From NCBI GenBank assembly GCA_026260175.1, contig JAKCWW010010542.1:1-21496 (forward strand): 21,496 bases of DNA, in the 5' to 3' direction. The notes below the pieces were generated by a model that made no database searches, was not told the origin of the DNA, and saw nothing but the letters and a program-made list of their open reading frames with translations. The position numbers were made by a program, and so were the translations under genes. Positions within the stretch are counted from its first letter, which is position 1, and the number at the start of each line of letters is the position of its first letter. Below, one piece after another: positions 1 through 8,804 of the stretch. The DNA is from Reticulitermes lucifugus (taxonomy: Eukaryota; Arthropoda; Insecta; Blattodea; Rhinotermitidae).

Positions 1-55
1 GATACAGAACTTTTTTTTCCCGGCCCAAGGTCGGATACTTTTTGGACAGACCTCG
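1..55 (+). mobile_element. 3' end of a mariner transposon (left copy, body off-window)
   Basis: This is the right-hand terminal inverted repeat and the last untranslated bases of a mariner-type DNA transposon whose transposase would lie upstream of the window. The repeat reads inward from position 55 as CGAGGTCTGTCC..., followed by an AAAGTATCCGACCTT-like segment and a GGCCGGG run next to a homopolymer tract (T on the + strand at 11-18). It is almost identical, in inverted orientation, to the element at 21397-21496, where transposase codons are visible; that identifies this copy and its polarity. It abuts TA at 56-57, the target dinucleotide used by mariners. Differences from the other copy are few: one base in the AAAGT block, one base in the homopolymer length, and one near position 7. 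Family assignment is from recalled mariner terminal sequences plus the partner copy. Confidence 0.85.
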
Positions 56-67
56 TATACTAACAGC

Positions 68-495
68 CTCACAGTAATTAGATGCTGATATACAAACATG
101 TGGTAAGCCTACATGTTTCGGCCTTTTTCGGCCGTCTTCAGGGAGTTATTCAGCAAAGAAAAATACATGTTACCATGGATGAATGCATTCATTCGCGGTG
201 TTATAAACGACCATACGAGATACAGGTACATACTCGTATCTCTGAAAACGAAGATGAATTTCTGCAATAGATATTTGTTTGTAATTCAGATAATAACTAT
301 TTTGATATTCATTTTGTACGATGCTTTTTAGATTTTTTAACCATTTTAATATTTGTATTTTACTTCTATTATTGCACATCTATGACATAACTAGGCATTG
401 TATTTATCTTTGTTAAATACCTCGTTGGAGGTGGCCGAAAAGTGTAGGAGGATTACCACATGTTAGTGTATCGTTGTATCTACGTAATTATCATG
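68..495. mobile_element. Foldback element F1 with hammerhead-like arm motif
   Basis: This is an inverted-repeat element with arms at about 68-172 and 393-495 and a loop of roughly 220 bp. Arm similarity is visible as TACCACATGTTTGTATATC (minus strand of 86-104) against TACCACATGTTAGTGTATC (plus strand, 454-472), and as TCTTTGCTGAATAACTCC against TCTTTGTTAAATACCTCG just inside. The left arm, read on the minus strand, holds CTGAAGA (141-135), a GGCC/GGCC stem-loop (133-120), GAAA (119-116) and then C-AT-GTA. This is the order of a minimal type I hammerhead core with one additional C after CTGAAGA. The right arm has lost most of the motif but keeps GGCCGAAAA at 433-441. No protein is encoded: open frames at 82-270 and 170-379 are short and cross the arms. 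Length and design match F2 at 1515-1918. Confidence 0.6.
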
Positions 496-1235
496 CAGTT
501 GTTGGTATATATATATATGTGGTGATAAATTTTGTCTTTTATCATGGATGGGCCAATAAGCAGTAAGAAGATAACAGTCTTACTGAATAAAAGTCAGCAC
601 GAATGAAAATTATGTGCCTCGATTTTCGAAGAGGCATGGAGTGTTCAGTGTTTGACTGAGCGAATGGGGAGCACGAACACCGATATGGTACACGGCCTAA
701 GAGCAGCCCCAATGTGCACGAGGTGTTTCTGTTCGCTGAAGAGTTTAAAACTGTCTTGAAGGACGCTCAGAATTTACTGCTCAATGAATTTCTTCTTTGA
801 GAAACAACATTAAGAGGCAGATTAACTTGATAAATGTCTGTTCTTTCAAAGGGCTTTCAAAAAGTGTGTATATTTCCTGTTGGGTTTTGTTGTATAAACC
901 CATCTGTTGCATCATTCATGACATGATTTAGTGCTTCGTATTACCTTTCCATGTGGGCCAGAAGGAAATTCGTAAGTTATTGCCACCCTTAATCATCCAG
1001 CACATAAAGCGTTGCTCTCGCAAGAACGAGGTCAGGAAGAAGAGTCACATGGAGCTGTCGGCCACTAACATTGCACCACTTGTGAAGCAAGGTTACGGTC
1101 AAGACTGATATTTACAAACAAAGAAACTGTGTTTAATTTGTAATTCATGACGATTAGTCTTTGAGATAATTTTTACGTCGTAATTTCCAAGTATTTGATG
1201 TCTGAATTTGGTTCTGGTTTTCTGATGTTGCATTT
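496..1235. other. Unannotated stretch
   Basis: No open frame, inverted repeat or repeat family that I recognise is visible here. The only patterned sequence is a short TA run near 507-520. Stop codons are frequent in all frames. It could be old, unrecognisable repeat or unique intergenic or intronic DNA. Confidence 0.5.
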
Positions 1236-1240
1236 AGGCC

Positions 1241-1500
1241 GCCACCTTCTTTGTTTTGTTTTTTCCTTTCTTATTCAGTGCTTCTGTTTTCCTTTTATTT
1301 CTTCCTTTGCGTCCTTTTATTGCTAACTTTGCTCCATTTATTTTTCATTCTTTACGTCTTCCCTTTTTATGTATTTCTGTATTTTCCTTTCTTCATTCAT
1401 TCTTGTGTTCGCTGGTTTCTTGTTTTCCTACCTGTCTTTACTAACTTCTTCTTTCCCTCCTATTTTATTTTCTTCTTTAAGATGATTTATCCCCTTTGTT
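1241..1500 (+). repeat. Pyrimidine-rich tract
   Basis: The + strand is strongly enriched for T and C over about 260 bases, with irregular TTC, TTT and CCT blocks rather than a clean microsatellite. The open frames seen across it (1251-1556 and 1256-1444) translate to Phe/Leu/Ser-rich strings, which is the expected by-product of T/C richness and not evidence for a membrane protein. A second pyrimidine-rich block lies at 1934-2036 on the other side of foldback F2, with the same strand bias. Confidence 0.75.
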
Positions 1501-1514
1501 TTATTAAACCAATA

Positions 1515-1918
1515 TATATTATTCAGTATACAGTCATACACAACCTTACAGTATAAATTATTTAGGCGACTACTTTCGGCTTGATATAAGCCGTCATCAG
1601 GCCTTTTTTCTTAAAAACCTTCTGTGGACATTTGTTGTTTAAAATAGGTATGAGATCTCTTCCTTTAAAAGAAGCATGTAAGATACTAAAAAGAATTAGA
1701 AGAGACCATGAAAATTATACAAGAATTGTGTAGTAAAGTGTATAGAAAAATTTTTTTGTGTAGTAGATAGAAGGTATAAGGAGTAAGATGTATAAAAGTT
1801 ATAAAATTGTAAATGGTAGGCAGAAAAAATGCCTTTTACTGGCTTATATCAAGCCGAAACTAGTCGCCTAAAAACGTTGTACTCTAACGTTGTGTATGAC
1901 TGTGTACTGAGTAATATA
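1515..1918. mobile_element. Foldback element F2 with hammerhead-like arm motif
   Basis: The arms are 1515-1612 and 1820-1918, with about 207 bp between them. Outer arm ends match closely: GTTGTGTATGACTGTATACT (minus strand of the left arm) against GTTGTGTATGACTGTGTACT (plus strand of the right arm). The core stem GGCTTATATCAAGCC is identical in both arms (1578-1592 and 1841-1855). The left arm, minus strand, has intact CTGATGA (1600-1594) and GAAA (1577-1574) but GTAGTC after it. The right arm, plus strand, has GAAAC-TA-GTC (1856-1865) but CTTTTAC-like bases where CTGATGA should be. In the left arm GGC and GCC flank the motif and could pair as a short helix I. The loop is AT-rich and has no open frame. 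It is probably a non-autonomous element related to F1 and F3. Confidence 0.7.
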
Positions 1919-1933
1919 CGAGTATACGGGTTT

Positions 1934-2040
1934 GTTTTCTTCTCTTACTCCTTTCTTCCATTTATTTGTTTTTTGCTGTCATTTTCTTCAGTTTCTGTTA
2001 CGTCTTCCCTGTTCTTTCCGCATGTTTTTTCTCTTGATCA
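1934..2040 (+). repeat. Pyrimidine-rich tract, second block
   Basis: A T/C-biased segment, similar in composition to 1241-1500 and on the same strand, follows foldback F2 directly. It includes runs such as TTCTTCTCTTACTCC. It may be the continuation of one original tract split by insertion of F2. No coding function is suggested by the short open frames that cross it. Confidence 0.6.
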
Positions 2041-3593
2041 TTAGACATTTATTTCACCGTATACGCGTAATCGATGCTTTTCTTCCACAACTTTCCACTG
2101 ACGACCTTTCTCGCTGCTCATTCGGTTATACGTAATATCGGAAGTACATGCAGTATCATTGACAAATCCACTAAACAAGTAACTGGCGAGAGGTGCATTA
2201 AGGGGAAAATCGAACGCAGAACTATTCCAGACTCTGATCTGCCGATTCTCTTTCGAGAAAGAAGTTACGATCTGCTAACTTAGTGTGCGGCCTGAAACAA
2301 AGCTGATTTGGTTTCGTTGTGCTGTGAACATTTGTCACAGTGGCTGAATGAACTGTTTGAAAGGCGTCTTGGTTCTGCTGCAGTTGTCACTGAACAATGG
2401 ATAGTGACAACGATGCAGGCATGTTGAGGTGATCGATGTGACGCAGGCTAAAACTAATTCAAACTCCAGGTTCAGCTGAAAGCCAGGATGCTTAGTGGAT
2501 CACATTGCGACTTTATTCACCGTAGTACAGGCAGAATTTCACGTTGAATTCAGTATTTATTGGTCCTGTAACAGTTTTTAAGAATCAGCCTCTCCCATAT
2601 TTGCTCACGGACAACAATAAAGTTGGAAAGGAAAGAGAATATTATTGCCGTATTACCTGGATGCTGAGACGCAGTTTTTCACGTTTTAAAACTTTGAAAT
2701 CGGAGTGCATTTACATTTGATGGCATCTTAAGAGTCGTAGTGGATAACGAAAGTGCAAGGAAAATTTTCATGTCCAGCACAAAGATATCAGCCGAAGGAG
2801 ATCCCGAAATTTATTTTTATGTTTTTCCATTGTTAAAAGTTTCGTGCCTCGGGACATTGTATAAAGCACCCGATGGAGGCTTGGACGCCGAAAATTCCAA
2901 GTAGTTTTCATAGGAACTGACACTTTGCAATGAAAAGTGATCGTCACAGCGTGCATTGTTACACTTGTGCTGATTGTTGCTTCTTAAATCCCGTTTCACA
3001 GTCAACATTCAGGAAGGGGAGTTTGGGGTGAGTACCATTGGCGTTGTTGAACATTTCAGCATTACAGTTGCACGAGGTGGGTCAGAAGATATCTTACGAG
3101 ACAGTTCTGATATTCACAGTCCTTGTTAATCCGTTCTTAGCACCTGTACTAGACTGGACGCTGAAGGCAAGAAGACAGTGCTGGGATAAATTGGAACACA
3201 AATTTTCAACTTTCTGTTAATGCAAAGAAGTTTCATGGTTGAATAGTGATAGTGCCTGTTGTAATATACAAATTGTTTACCTGTGGACTGATTAATACAT
3301 CGAGGGTGCCTCTTACATTCGATGGAGCATTATAATCACACATGTACATGAAGACCTGAGTACGGTTTCATTGTTGCCGGTAACATTAAATCGCCATAGA
3401 AACGCTTTTAGGATAGCCGAGGAGGTAAAACTTTAGGCTAACGCGCCACATTGTTACGTTGTTCGTGCGGTGTCGTGCATTGCTTATCTGTGTGTTATTT
3501 ATTTTAGCCCGTAAATTCTCTGACTTTCTCTAACTTTGAAGTTAAAAAGTGTTGTCCTTTGTGGAGATCTGTAAGCTATATTTGCGGTAATGC
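2041..3593. other. Unannotated stretch
   Basis: No recognisable gene, repeat or RNA was found. The longest open frames (2074-2283, 2768-2956, 3038-3220) are about 60-70 codons, show no motif and are within what random sequence of this length produces. Diverged repeats could be present below visual detection. Confidence 0.5.
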
Positions 3594-3600
3594 AGAGAGA

Positions 3601-3645
3601 GTGTGTGTGTGTGTGTGTGTGCGTGCGTGCGTGCGCGCGCGCGCG
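3601..3645. repeat. (GT)n-(GCGT)n-(GC)n alternating purine-pyrimidine tract
   Basis: These are forty-five consecutive bases of perfect purine-pyrimidine alternation. The tract starts as about ten GT units, passes through GCGT units and ends in GC units. It is preceded by a short GAGAGA run. Alternating GT and GC tracts are classical Z-DNA-forming sequence. The Cys/Val/Arg-rich and His/Thr-rich open frames across it are artefacts of the repeat. Confidence 0.95.
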
Positions 3646-3646
3646 G

Positions 3647-4060
3647 GTGGGTGTTGTGGTGGTCAAAGTAACGCTGGGACAGGTTTGTCCCCGAGTACTT
3701 CGGTTTTGCCCTGTCAGTATAATTCCACCAACGCTCCAGTTTTCATTCATTCATGTCACTGACGCCACACGTTCTCAGTAGTTTACAGCGTCGTTGAACA
3801 ACAGTTAAATAAGCTTGACCTTTGTGTAAGGAATAACCTGGGCGAAGAACCTGTAGGCCTGCCGTTTCGGCTTAGTTCGCAGTAAACAAACATCAAGGCC
3901 AGTGGGATATGAGAGATGACGAAGAACACTTTTGCAGACTATGTCCACAGCTCCACAATTTGGAGAACGGTTGTTGTTATGTAACTGCAATAGCATGAGG
4001 GTGCACCTTGACCCCACTCCAAGTGCTAGTTATTTGTGTAAGGAAAGCAGACGTAAGAGT
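3647..4060. other. Unannotated stretch before the minisatellite
   Basis: No feature I can name. Short open frames (3805-4017 on the minus strand, 3932-4126 on the plus strand) have no motif, and the latter runs into the tandem array. Nothing else is visible. Confidence 0.45.
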
Positions 4061-4386
4061 TTGGTTCCAGTAAGAAAAAGTTGCCCTTGTGCTGCTGCTG
4101 ACTACGCTGTGTGTTGGTTCCAGTAAGAAAGAGTTGACCTTGTGCTGCTGCTGACTACGCTGTGTGTTGGTTCCAGTAAGAAAGAGTTGCCCTTTTGCTG
4201 CTGCTGACTGCGCTGTGTGTTGGTTGGTTCCAGTAAGAAAGAGTTGCCCTTGTGCTGCTGCTGAGTACGCTGTGTGTTGGTTCCAGTAAGAAAGAGTTGC
4301 CCTTGTGCTGCTGCTGACTACGCTATGTGTTGGTTGGTTCCAGTAAGAAAGAGTTGCCCTTGTGCTGCTGCTGACTACGCTGCGCT
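4061..4386 (+). repeat. Six-unit minisatellite, 53- and 57-bp units
   Basis: Six units begin with TTGGTTCCAGTAAG at 4061, 4114, 4167, 4224, 4277 and 4334, giving spacings of 53, 53, 57, 53 and 57. The unit continues AAAGAGTTGCCCTTGTG followed by a (CTG)3 block, ACTACGCTGTGTG. The 57-bp spacings arise from an extra TTGG before the unit. Units differ at a few positions, for example GACC for GCCC in the second unit and TTTTG for TTGTG in the third. The repeat is open in one frame for parts of its length, but 53 is not a multiple of three, so the frame shifts between units and a repeat protein is not supported. The last unit diverges after about 4383. Confidence 0.95.
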
Positions 4387-4775
4387 CGCTTCTGAGGTGT
4401 GTTACGTACGTGTGGGGAGCGCTGGATACATACGCTGCTACGTGCCCTCGGTGCCTGAATGCAGCCTACGCTGCTTAACGTAGGGTTTAACTAATAGCTT
4501 CATTAGAATTGCTTGGCACGATTAAAATTAAAAGCGACATATGTCGCTGCTGCGCTGTTACTAGCAGTCTGTATTTTCATGGAGCAGATAATCCTGTGTC
4601 GGAAGTTAATTGTCGTTATCGGTGGTGTATGCAGATCAGTGCGGTCCAAAGCTCTCATAAATGAATGAATGAATAAATAAAGAAAGATAGACAGGCCCGG
4701 TGAATGTGGACCTTGCGGCTAATATGCGCTGTGTTAATATTTTTGTTGTATAGTGCTGCATTTTTTAGGCACTTT
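4387..4775. other. Stretch between the minisatellite and repeat R1a, with short AATG/AATA run
   Basis: No gene is seen. An imperfect tetranucleotide run (ATGAATGAATGAATAAATAAAG) lies at about 4661-4684. The remainder shows no repeat or fold that I can identify. Confidence 0.5.
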
Positions 4776-5541
4776 CGCAAAATTGCGAAAAGCGACTACT
4801 AGCTTCGCCCTGTGTCTGTCTGTCTGGCCGCCCGCCCGTCCGTCCGTCTGTCTGTGTGTGTGTCCCCGTTGAACTACTCGGCTCCCACTGGACGGATTTT
4901 CATTAAATTTGGTATTTCAGAATTCTTCGAAAATCTGTCGAGAAAATTCAGATTTTAAAGTCTGACAGGAATAACGGGTGCTTTGCATGAAGGGCTATGT
5001 ACGTTTATGATAGTATCTCGCTGATTTCTTCTTAGAATGAGAAATGTTTCAGACAAGAGTTTTAGAGAAAATCAGAACACACATACTATATTCAGTAACT
5101 CCTTCCCCGAAAATCGTGCCTTTTATGAAATGATGTGGAAAATATGGTAGAAGCAGACAGGCCGCAGATGAGAATATAATGCTGCGCAGAAGAGATGCGA
5201 TTTGCATGCCGGGTAACTAAAGCAAGAATACAGACACGCACTCATAATATTTAATGGTTGTGTCTTCATAATTGATTAATTCCGTCTGATCTCGTAAAAT
5301 GTTTTACGGCAGTATAAAAACTGAGAAACTGCGCAACGACTTAACCTGTCATTACCATTTGTTTAGCCAAATAGTTTGATTCATTCCAGCATCTGACACT
5401 TAATTGTTGCCGGCGACGTAAATTTCCTATAAAAGCATTGTTATGCAACACTCAGCGTTTTTATATAGTTGACAGTGACGTGTAGCTCAACACACAGAAT
5501 GCATTGTTGTTTCCGCGGCAACAATGGTTACGCGAACGCGC
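4776..5541 (+). repeat. Dispersed repeat R1, copy a (longer)
   Basis: This is homologous to 8049-8522. Both copies begin CGCAAAATTGCGAAAAGCGA and share CGGCTCCCACTGGACGGATT (4879-4898 here), GAAAATCGTGCC, GTGGAAAATATGGTAGA-like and CATAATATTTAAT blocks. Both end with CCGCGGCAACAATGG plus TTACGCGAACGCGC (5513-5541 here). Relative to the other copy this one has about 250 extra bases (5256-5508) before the terminal block. A CTGT/CCGT-rich simple-repeat segment at 4811-4864 is expanded here. No open frame of note and no terminal inverted repeat are visible, so class is unknown; it could be a non-autonomous element or the untranslated part of a larger one. Confidence 0.8.
4811..4864 (+). repeat. 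Degenerate CTGT/CCGT/GT simple repeat
   Basis: A run of CTGT units changes to CCGC and CCGT units and back to CTGT, ending in GT repeats. It lies inside repeat R1a, where R1b has only a short equivalent (CGTCCGTATGTCCGTCC near 8089-8105). This suggests expansion of a short ancestral motif after the copies separated. Confidence 0.8.
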
Positions 5542-6310
5542 AACAGTATTGTGCAAGTTTTGTGTGGAAATATTTGTATTCGATTTCAGGTGTTCACCAT
5601 TTCACGTAGAACTGCAAATTGTTGAGTTGTGGCAAGGAAGACGGTTGTGTTTTGTGTTTGATCAAAATCGCCAAATTCAGAACTTCTTGAGTGAAAATGA
5701 GCAATGTTTTTATCGTAAATTCTTAAAATTTTGTTTGTGTCTTCACTGTCGGAGCTTTAATAAGTAATTTTGGATGACGGGCATAAGCGATGAGTTTTAG
5801 CACTAGCGCCTAAAGTGGACTTCACAGTCTGACAGATTTTAGTAAACTGAAATCGTGATTGGGAGTAATTTACCACTCTTGCATAATAGCTGACATATCA
5901 ACTGTTATCACACAGAAAAACGCAACAACTTTCAAATACCAAGATTCACGTAAATTTTACAAACCAGGAGCCTACATTCAACATTGTCCTCTGTATAATA
6001 AATTTTGGTACCGCTCTCTAGTCGGCCCATCGCAAAATCCTGTTCTTCCTCTCCTCCTCCCACACATGCAACATAGGCCTAAATACAAATGGATAAACAC
6101 ACCGATGCCCCATTTGATATTCGAAGTAACAGTCCATGTGCCCGGACAGTAGAAACAGCACTGCCTTTAGATTGCTCAACTATACTGCCATTTGTATATG
6201 CACAGGGTTCTTTACCCGCTTCACAAAATTCAGTTAACACCCTCACAGCCGATTTTTAACGATACGTTGTAATATTATATTTACGGTTACGTCGTCGTCA
6301 TTACCTACAG
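5542..6310. other. Unannotated stretch with one 97-codon open frame
   Basis: The longest open frame is 5859-6152 on the plus strand, 97 codons. It has no recognisable domain, signal peptide or membrane segment, and no codon pattern that would argue for selection. A second frame at 5504-5767 starts inside repeat R1a. I do not regard either as a gene. Nothing else is visible. Confidence 0.45.
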
Positions 6311-6450
6311 AACGTTCCCGGTCAAGTGGGCACCAGTCGGGCTTCGTATTTGGAGATCTCGGCTTCAAATCTTAATCCAGATACCGGCTGCCCTGGCTGT
6401 CCTCAGTCCTCCAGGCAGATACCAGGATAGTCTACGACCGCTTCATTCTA
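6311..6450 (+). mobile_element. Probable tRNA-derived SINE fragment
   Basis: The segment CGGCTTCAAATCTTA (6361-6375) resembles a pol III B box. The following CCGGCTGCCCTGGCTGTCC and CCTCCAGGCAGATACCAGGA, ending near CTACGACCGCTTCATTC, recall the body of a SINE family common in insect genomes. Assignment is from memory of that pattern and no second copy exists in the window to compare, so confidence is moderate. It differs from the SINE family at 6885, 10291, 11269 and 14742. Confidence 0.45.
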
Positions 6451-6884
6451 CATGCCTGTCGATTAATTATTTTCTAATCGTCCTGTCGTTCAACGCTATG
6501 TAGCCTGCGCTGCTGCCTGCGTCATAAAATAGGCGTAAGTCTTAAATTATTTAATGAAAAATAAAAGAAATTCACTGCTTTATCTCGCTGCTTCAAATTT
6601 CGAACCTGGTAACTAACGTAAGCGAAGTCTTTTATGGTCAGACTGTTTCTTTTGGTGTAATTTGCACCTGCCGCCGAGGTGAGTGTGTGCTTTTCATATG
6701 CACATATTCGGAAATTTGAATTGGAGTTAAGGGGTTGTACACCGACGTGGGGATTGTTCAAGGAAGTCTTGACAATGGTGACGCCTGTCTAAGGATTACA
6801 TTTAAAGGAAACTGGAGCGGAATTTGTGCCGACCACCAACCAAGAACATGTCGAGTGCTTGTAATACGGTATTGTTGTTATTGG
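6451..6884. other. Unannotated stretch
   Basis: No gene, fold or known repeat is visible. The open frame at 6522-6761 (minus strand, 79 codons) has no motif and is treated as random. Confidence 0.45.
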
Positions 6885-7102
6885 ACGGTCCGGAGATGGA
6901 ATCCCGGTGGAGGCGAAATTTTCCGCACCCGTCCAGAGCGACCCTGGGGCCCACCCAGCCACCTGTACAATCGGTACCGGGTCTTTTTTCGGGGTTAAAG
7001 CGGCCGGGGCTTGGCGTTGACCACCTACCCCCATTTAGCGCCGAAGCTATACCTTTACTCCCCCTCTGGGCCTTCATGGCCTGTTATAGGGTGAACTTTT
7101 AA
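6885..7102 (+). mobile_element. SINE copy A (5'-truncated, plus strand)
   Basis: This shares a body with the SINEs at 10291-10523, 11269-11466 and 14742-15032. Shared blocks are GAATCCCGGTGG, CCGCACCCGTCCAGA, GGGGCCCACCCAGCC, a TACCGGGTCTTT block, TAAAGCGGCCGGGGC, TTGACCACC and CCTTCATGGCCTGTTATAGG near the 3' end. The tRNA-like head is mostly missing or decayed; only a trace of the B box may remain at about 6890-6905. It ends in GGTGAACTTTTAA rather than a full TTTACC tail. Open frames on both strands here (6735-7102) are by-products of the SINE. Confidence 0.8.
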
Positions 7103-7177
7103 CATCATCCGGTGTATCTTATCGACTCATAGAAATTTTAGACATTCTCAGCCATGAGTTGACACAAAGCTGTCCTT

Positions 7178-7436
7178 AATTAAGCACCCCGCCATGAAGA
7201 CGTACGGGGAGCGAAGGTATAGCTCCACTTATTTTTATCCTCAGCATTGGATGGGGATGGAGTTGTTAGCCCTGCGCCCTGGCCGCTTTATTCCTGGAGG
7301 AAGAATCCCAGATACTCAGTTGTCGGAGGCGTTCGGTACTCGGAAGAGAAACATCTCTGCCCCCATCTTGAAAGTAACCCCGCTTCGCAAGTCGTGCCAC
7401 CGTAGCCTAGCCACTGTACTGACTGAGCTATCCGGT
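7178..7436 (-). mobile_element. SINE copy E (minus strand)
   Basis: Read on the minus strand, this begins with a tRNA-like head, GGATAGCTCAGTCAGTACAG (about 7431-7412), which fits a pol III A box (TAGCTCAGTCAGT). It continues through TTTCTCTTCCGAGTACCGAA and AATAAAGCGGCCAGGGCG, and ends with GGAGCTATACCTTCGCTCCC and a TCTTCATGGCGGGGTG block. The second half matches the body of the plus-strand SINEs, including the ...CTTCATGGC... 3' block. The middle is more diverged. It lies tail-to-tail with SINE A, about 75 bp apart. The open frames at 7194-7451, 7288-7713 and 7316-7543 overlap it and are not regarded as genes. Confidence 0.7.
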
Positions 7437-7640
7437 GTTTTATTTCCATGAAGCATGACACGAAAGCCAAGAGAGGGTAGGTCGTTCGGGCGGGACGGCG
7501 TAACAAGGTTATGAAGTTCTGTGCGGGCTTCCGAACTTTCCAAAACTGTGTAAGGGCTGAGGCTTGGTACCTCTTGGTACTGCTAGGGTCGTACAGGAGA
7601 ACAGTTGTCCTTTGATCTGTATATCTGAACAGGAAGCCAA

Positions 7641-7725
7641 GTAAACGATGACACTGTGTAGTGGTTAGCACTTCTGTTTCGAATTCGGTGGTCCCACATT
7701 CGATTCTCAGCACAAAGGACGCCTT
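7641..7725 (+). mobile_element. tRNA-derived SINE head, second family
   Basis: The sequence GTGTAGTGGTTAGCACTTCT (7655-7674) fits a tRNA A-box region. ACATTCGATTCTC (7697-7709), about 30 bases on, fits a decayed B box. Spacing agrees with a tRNA-like unit. There is no clean acceptor stem and no clear anticodon arm, so it is a SINE head rather than a functional tRNA gene. The 3' limit is uncertain; a TCTCTCTCTTG run follows at 7747-7757. Confidence 0.55.
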
Positions 7726-8048
7726 TCGTGGCTGCCTTCATTTCTTCTCTCTCTCTTGTTTCTTCACATGCTGCAGTAGTGTGATGGGATAGTACTTTGA
7801 AACAGGTAACTAATGCTTCTTTCCAAATTCTACTCCATCGTTGACTGCCATTTTTTTTACATTCGAGCTGATATAACCTGTGCATTTGAAAACGCGTTGA
7901 TTAAGGAACAAGAACCCAAAACGCAGTGAACATAAAATTAATTTATACCACACTTGTTTCTAGACTTCTGTGTAGTTCGCGTATCTTCTTTATTGTTTGT
8001 ACTCGGCCCCAGCCTATTACTATTATGTCAGCAGTCTCAATCGTGGTC
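7726..8048. other. Unannotated stretch before repeat R1b
   Basis: No gene or recognised repeat, apart from a short TCTC run at 7747-7757 that may belong to the preceding SINE tail. The open frame at 7583-7885 (minus strand, 100 codons) overlaps the SINE head and has no motif. Confidence 0.45.
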
Positions 8049-8522
8049 CGCAAAATTGCGAAAAGCGACTATTAGCTTCGTCATGTCTCTACGTCCGTAT
8101 GTCCGTCCACATGGAACAACTCGGCTCCCACTGGACGGATTTTCATAAAATTTGATATCTAAGTATTTTTCGAGAATGTCGACAAAATTCAAGTTTCGTT
8201 AAAATCTGACAAGAATAACAGGTACTTTACGTGAAGACATACGAGACATACGTATGTACATTTATCATAGTATCTCACTGAATTCTTCTTAGAATTAGAA
8301 ATGCTTCAGACAAACTTTGTGAGAAAATCAAAACACATAGTAACGTTTCCGAAAATCGTGCCGTTTGTGATATAATGTGGAAAAATATGGTAGAGCCAGA
8401 CAGGCCACAGATGACAATATAATGCGGCGCGTGCCCTTTGCATGCAGGACACACATACAGACACAGTCATAATATTTAATACTTACTGCTTTTCCGCGGC
8501 AACAATGGTTACGCGAACGCGC
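8049..8522 (+). repeat. Dispersed repeat R1, copy b (shorter)
   Basis: This is homologous to 4776-5541 over its whole length, in direct orientation. It starts CGCAAAATTGCGAAAAGCGA and ends with the same 29-base block (8494-8522), which contains CCGCGGCAACAATGG. Between CATAATATTTAAT (8468-8480) and the end block it has only about 13 bases where copy a has about 260. The body has many substitutions and small indels, so the copies are not a recent duplication. No coding capacity is seen. Confidence 0.8.
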
Positions 8523-8804
8523 CTCATTGGTACGTTACAGTACATTGCATGTCCTGTTCATTATAGTTTAAAAGAACATGAAATTATTTGAAGTGTGTTA
8601 CGTACTTGTAGAGATCAGGAGTTTATGAATTGGGAATATAATGTAACAAAAACGCAAACAGTAAAATTGGAACTGTTTGCCTGAGTGAAATGTCGCTGTG
8701 CACACGGGCGACTTGTGTTCGTGTCCAGGCAGAGGTCTTGATATTTTGTCCGTCATTATCGTGTCCAGAATCGTTATTGGAGAAACGCGATATCCTGCCG
8801 TAAT

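Noticed and set aside
1251..1556. Hydrophobic Phe/Leu-rich open frame suggesting a membrane protein
   Set aside because: Hydrophobicity is caused by the T/C bias of the tract. The frame runs into foldback F2 and has no start context or homologue that I know.
4274..4483. Open frame reading a Cys/Ala-rich repeat peptide in the 53/57-bp minisatellite
   Set aside because: Unit spacing changes the reading frame between units, and the frame closes in neighbouring units. It has no sign of coding selection.
7288..7713. 141-codon minus-strand open frame, the longest in the window
   Set aside because: It lies across SINE E and the neighbouring tRNA-derived head, and has no motif of any protein family.
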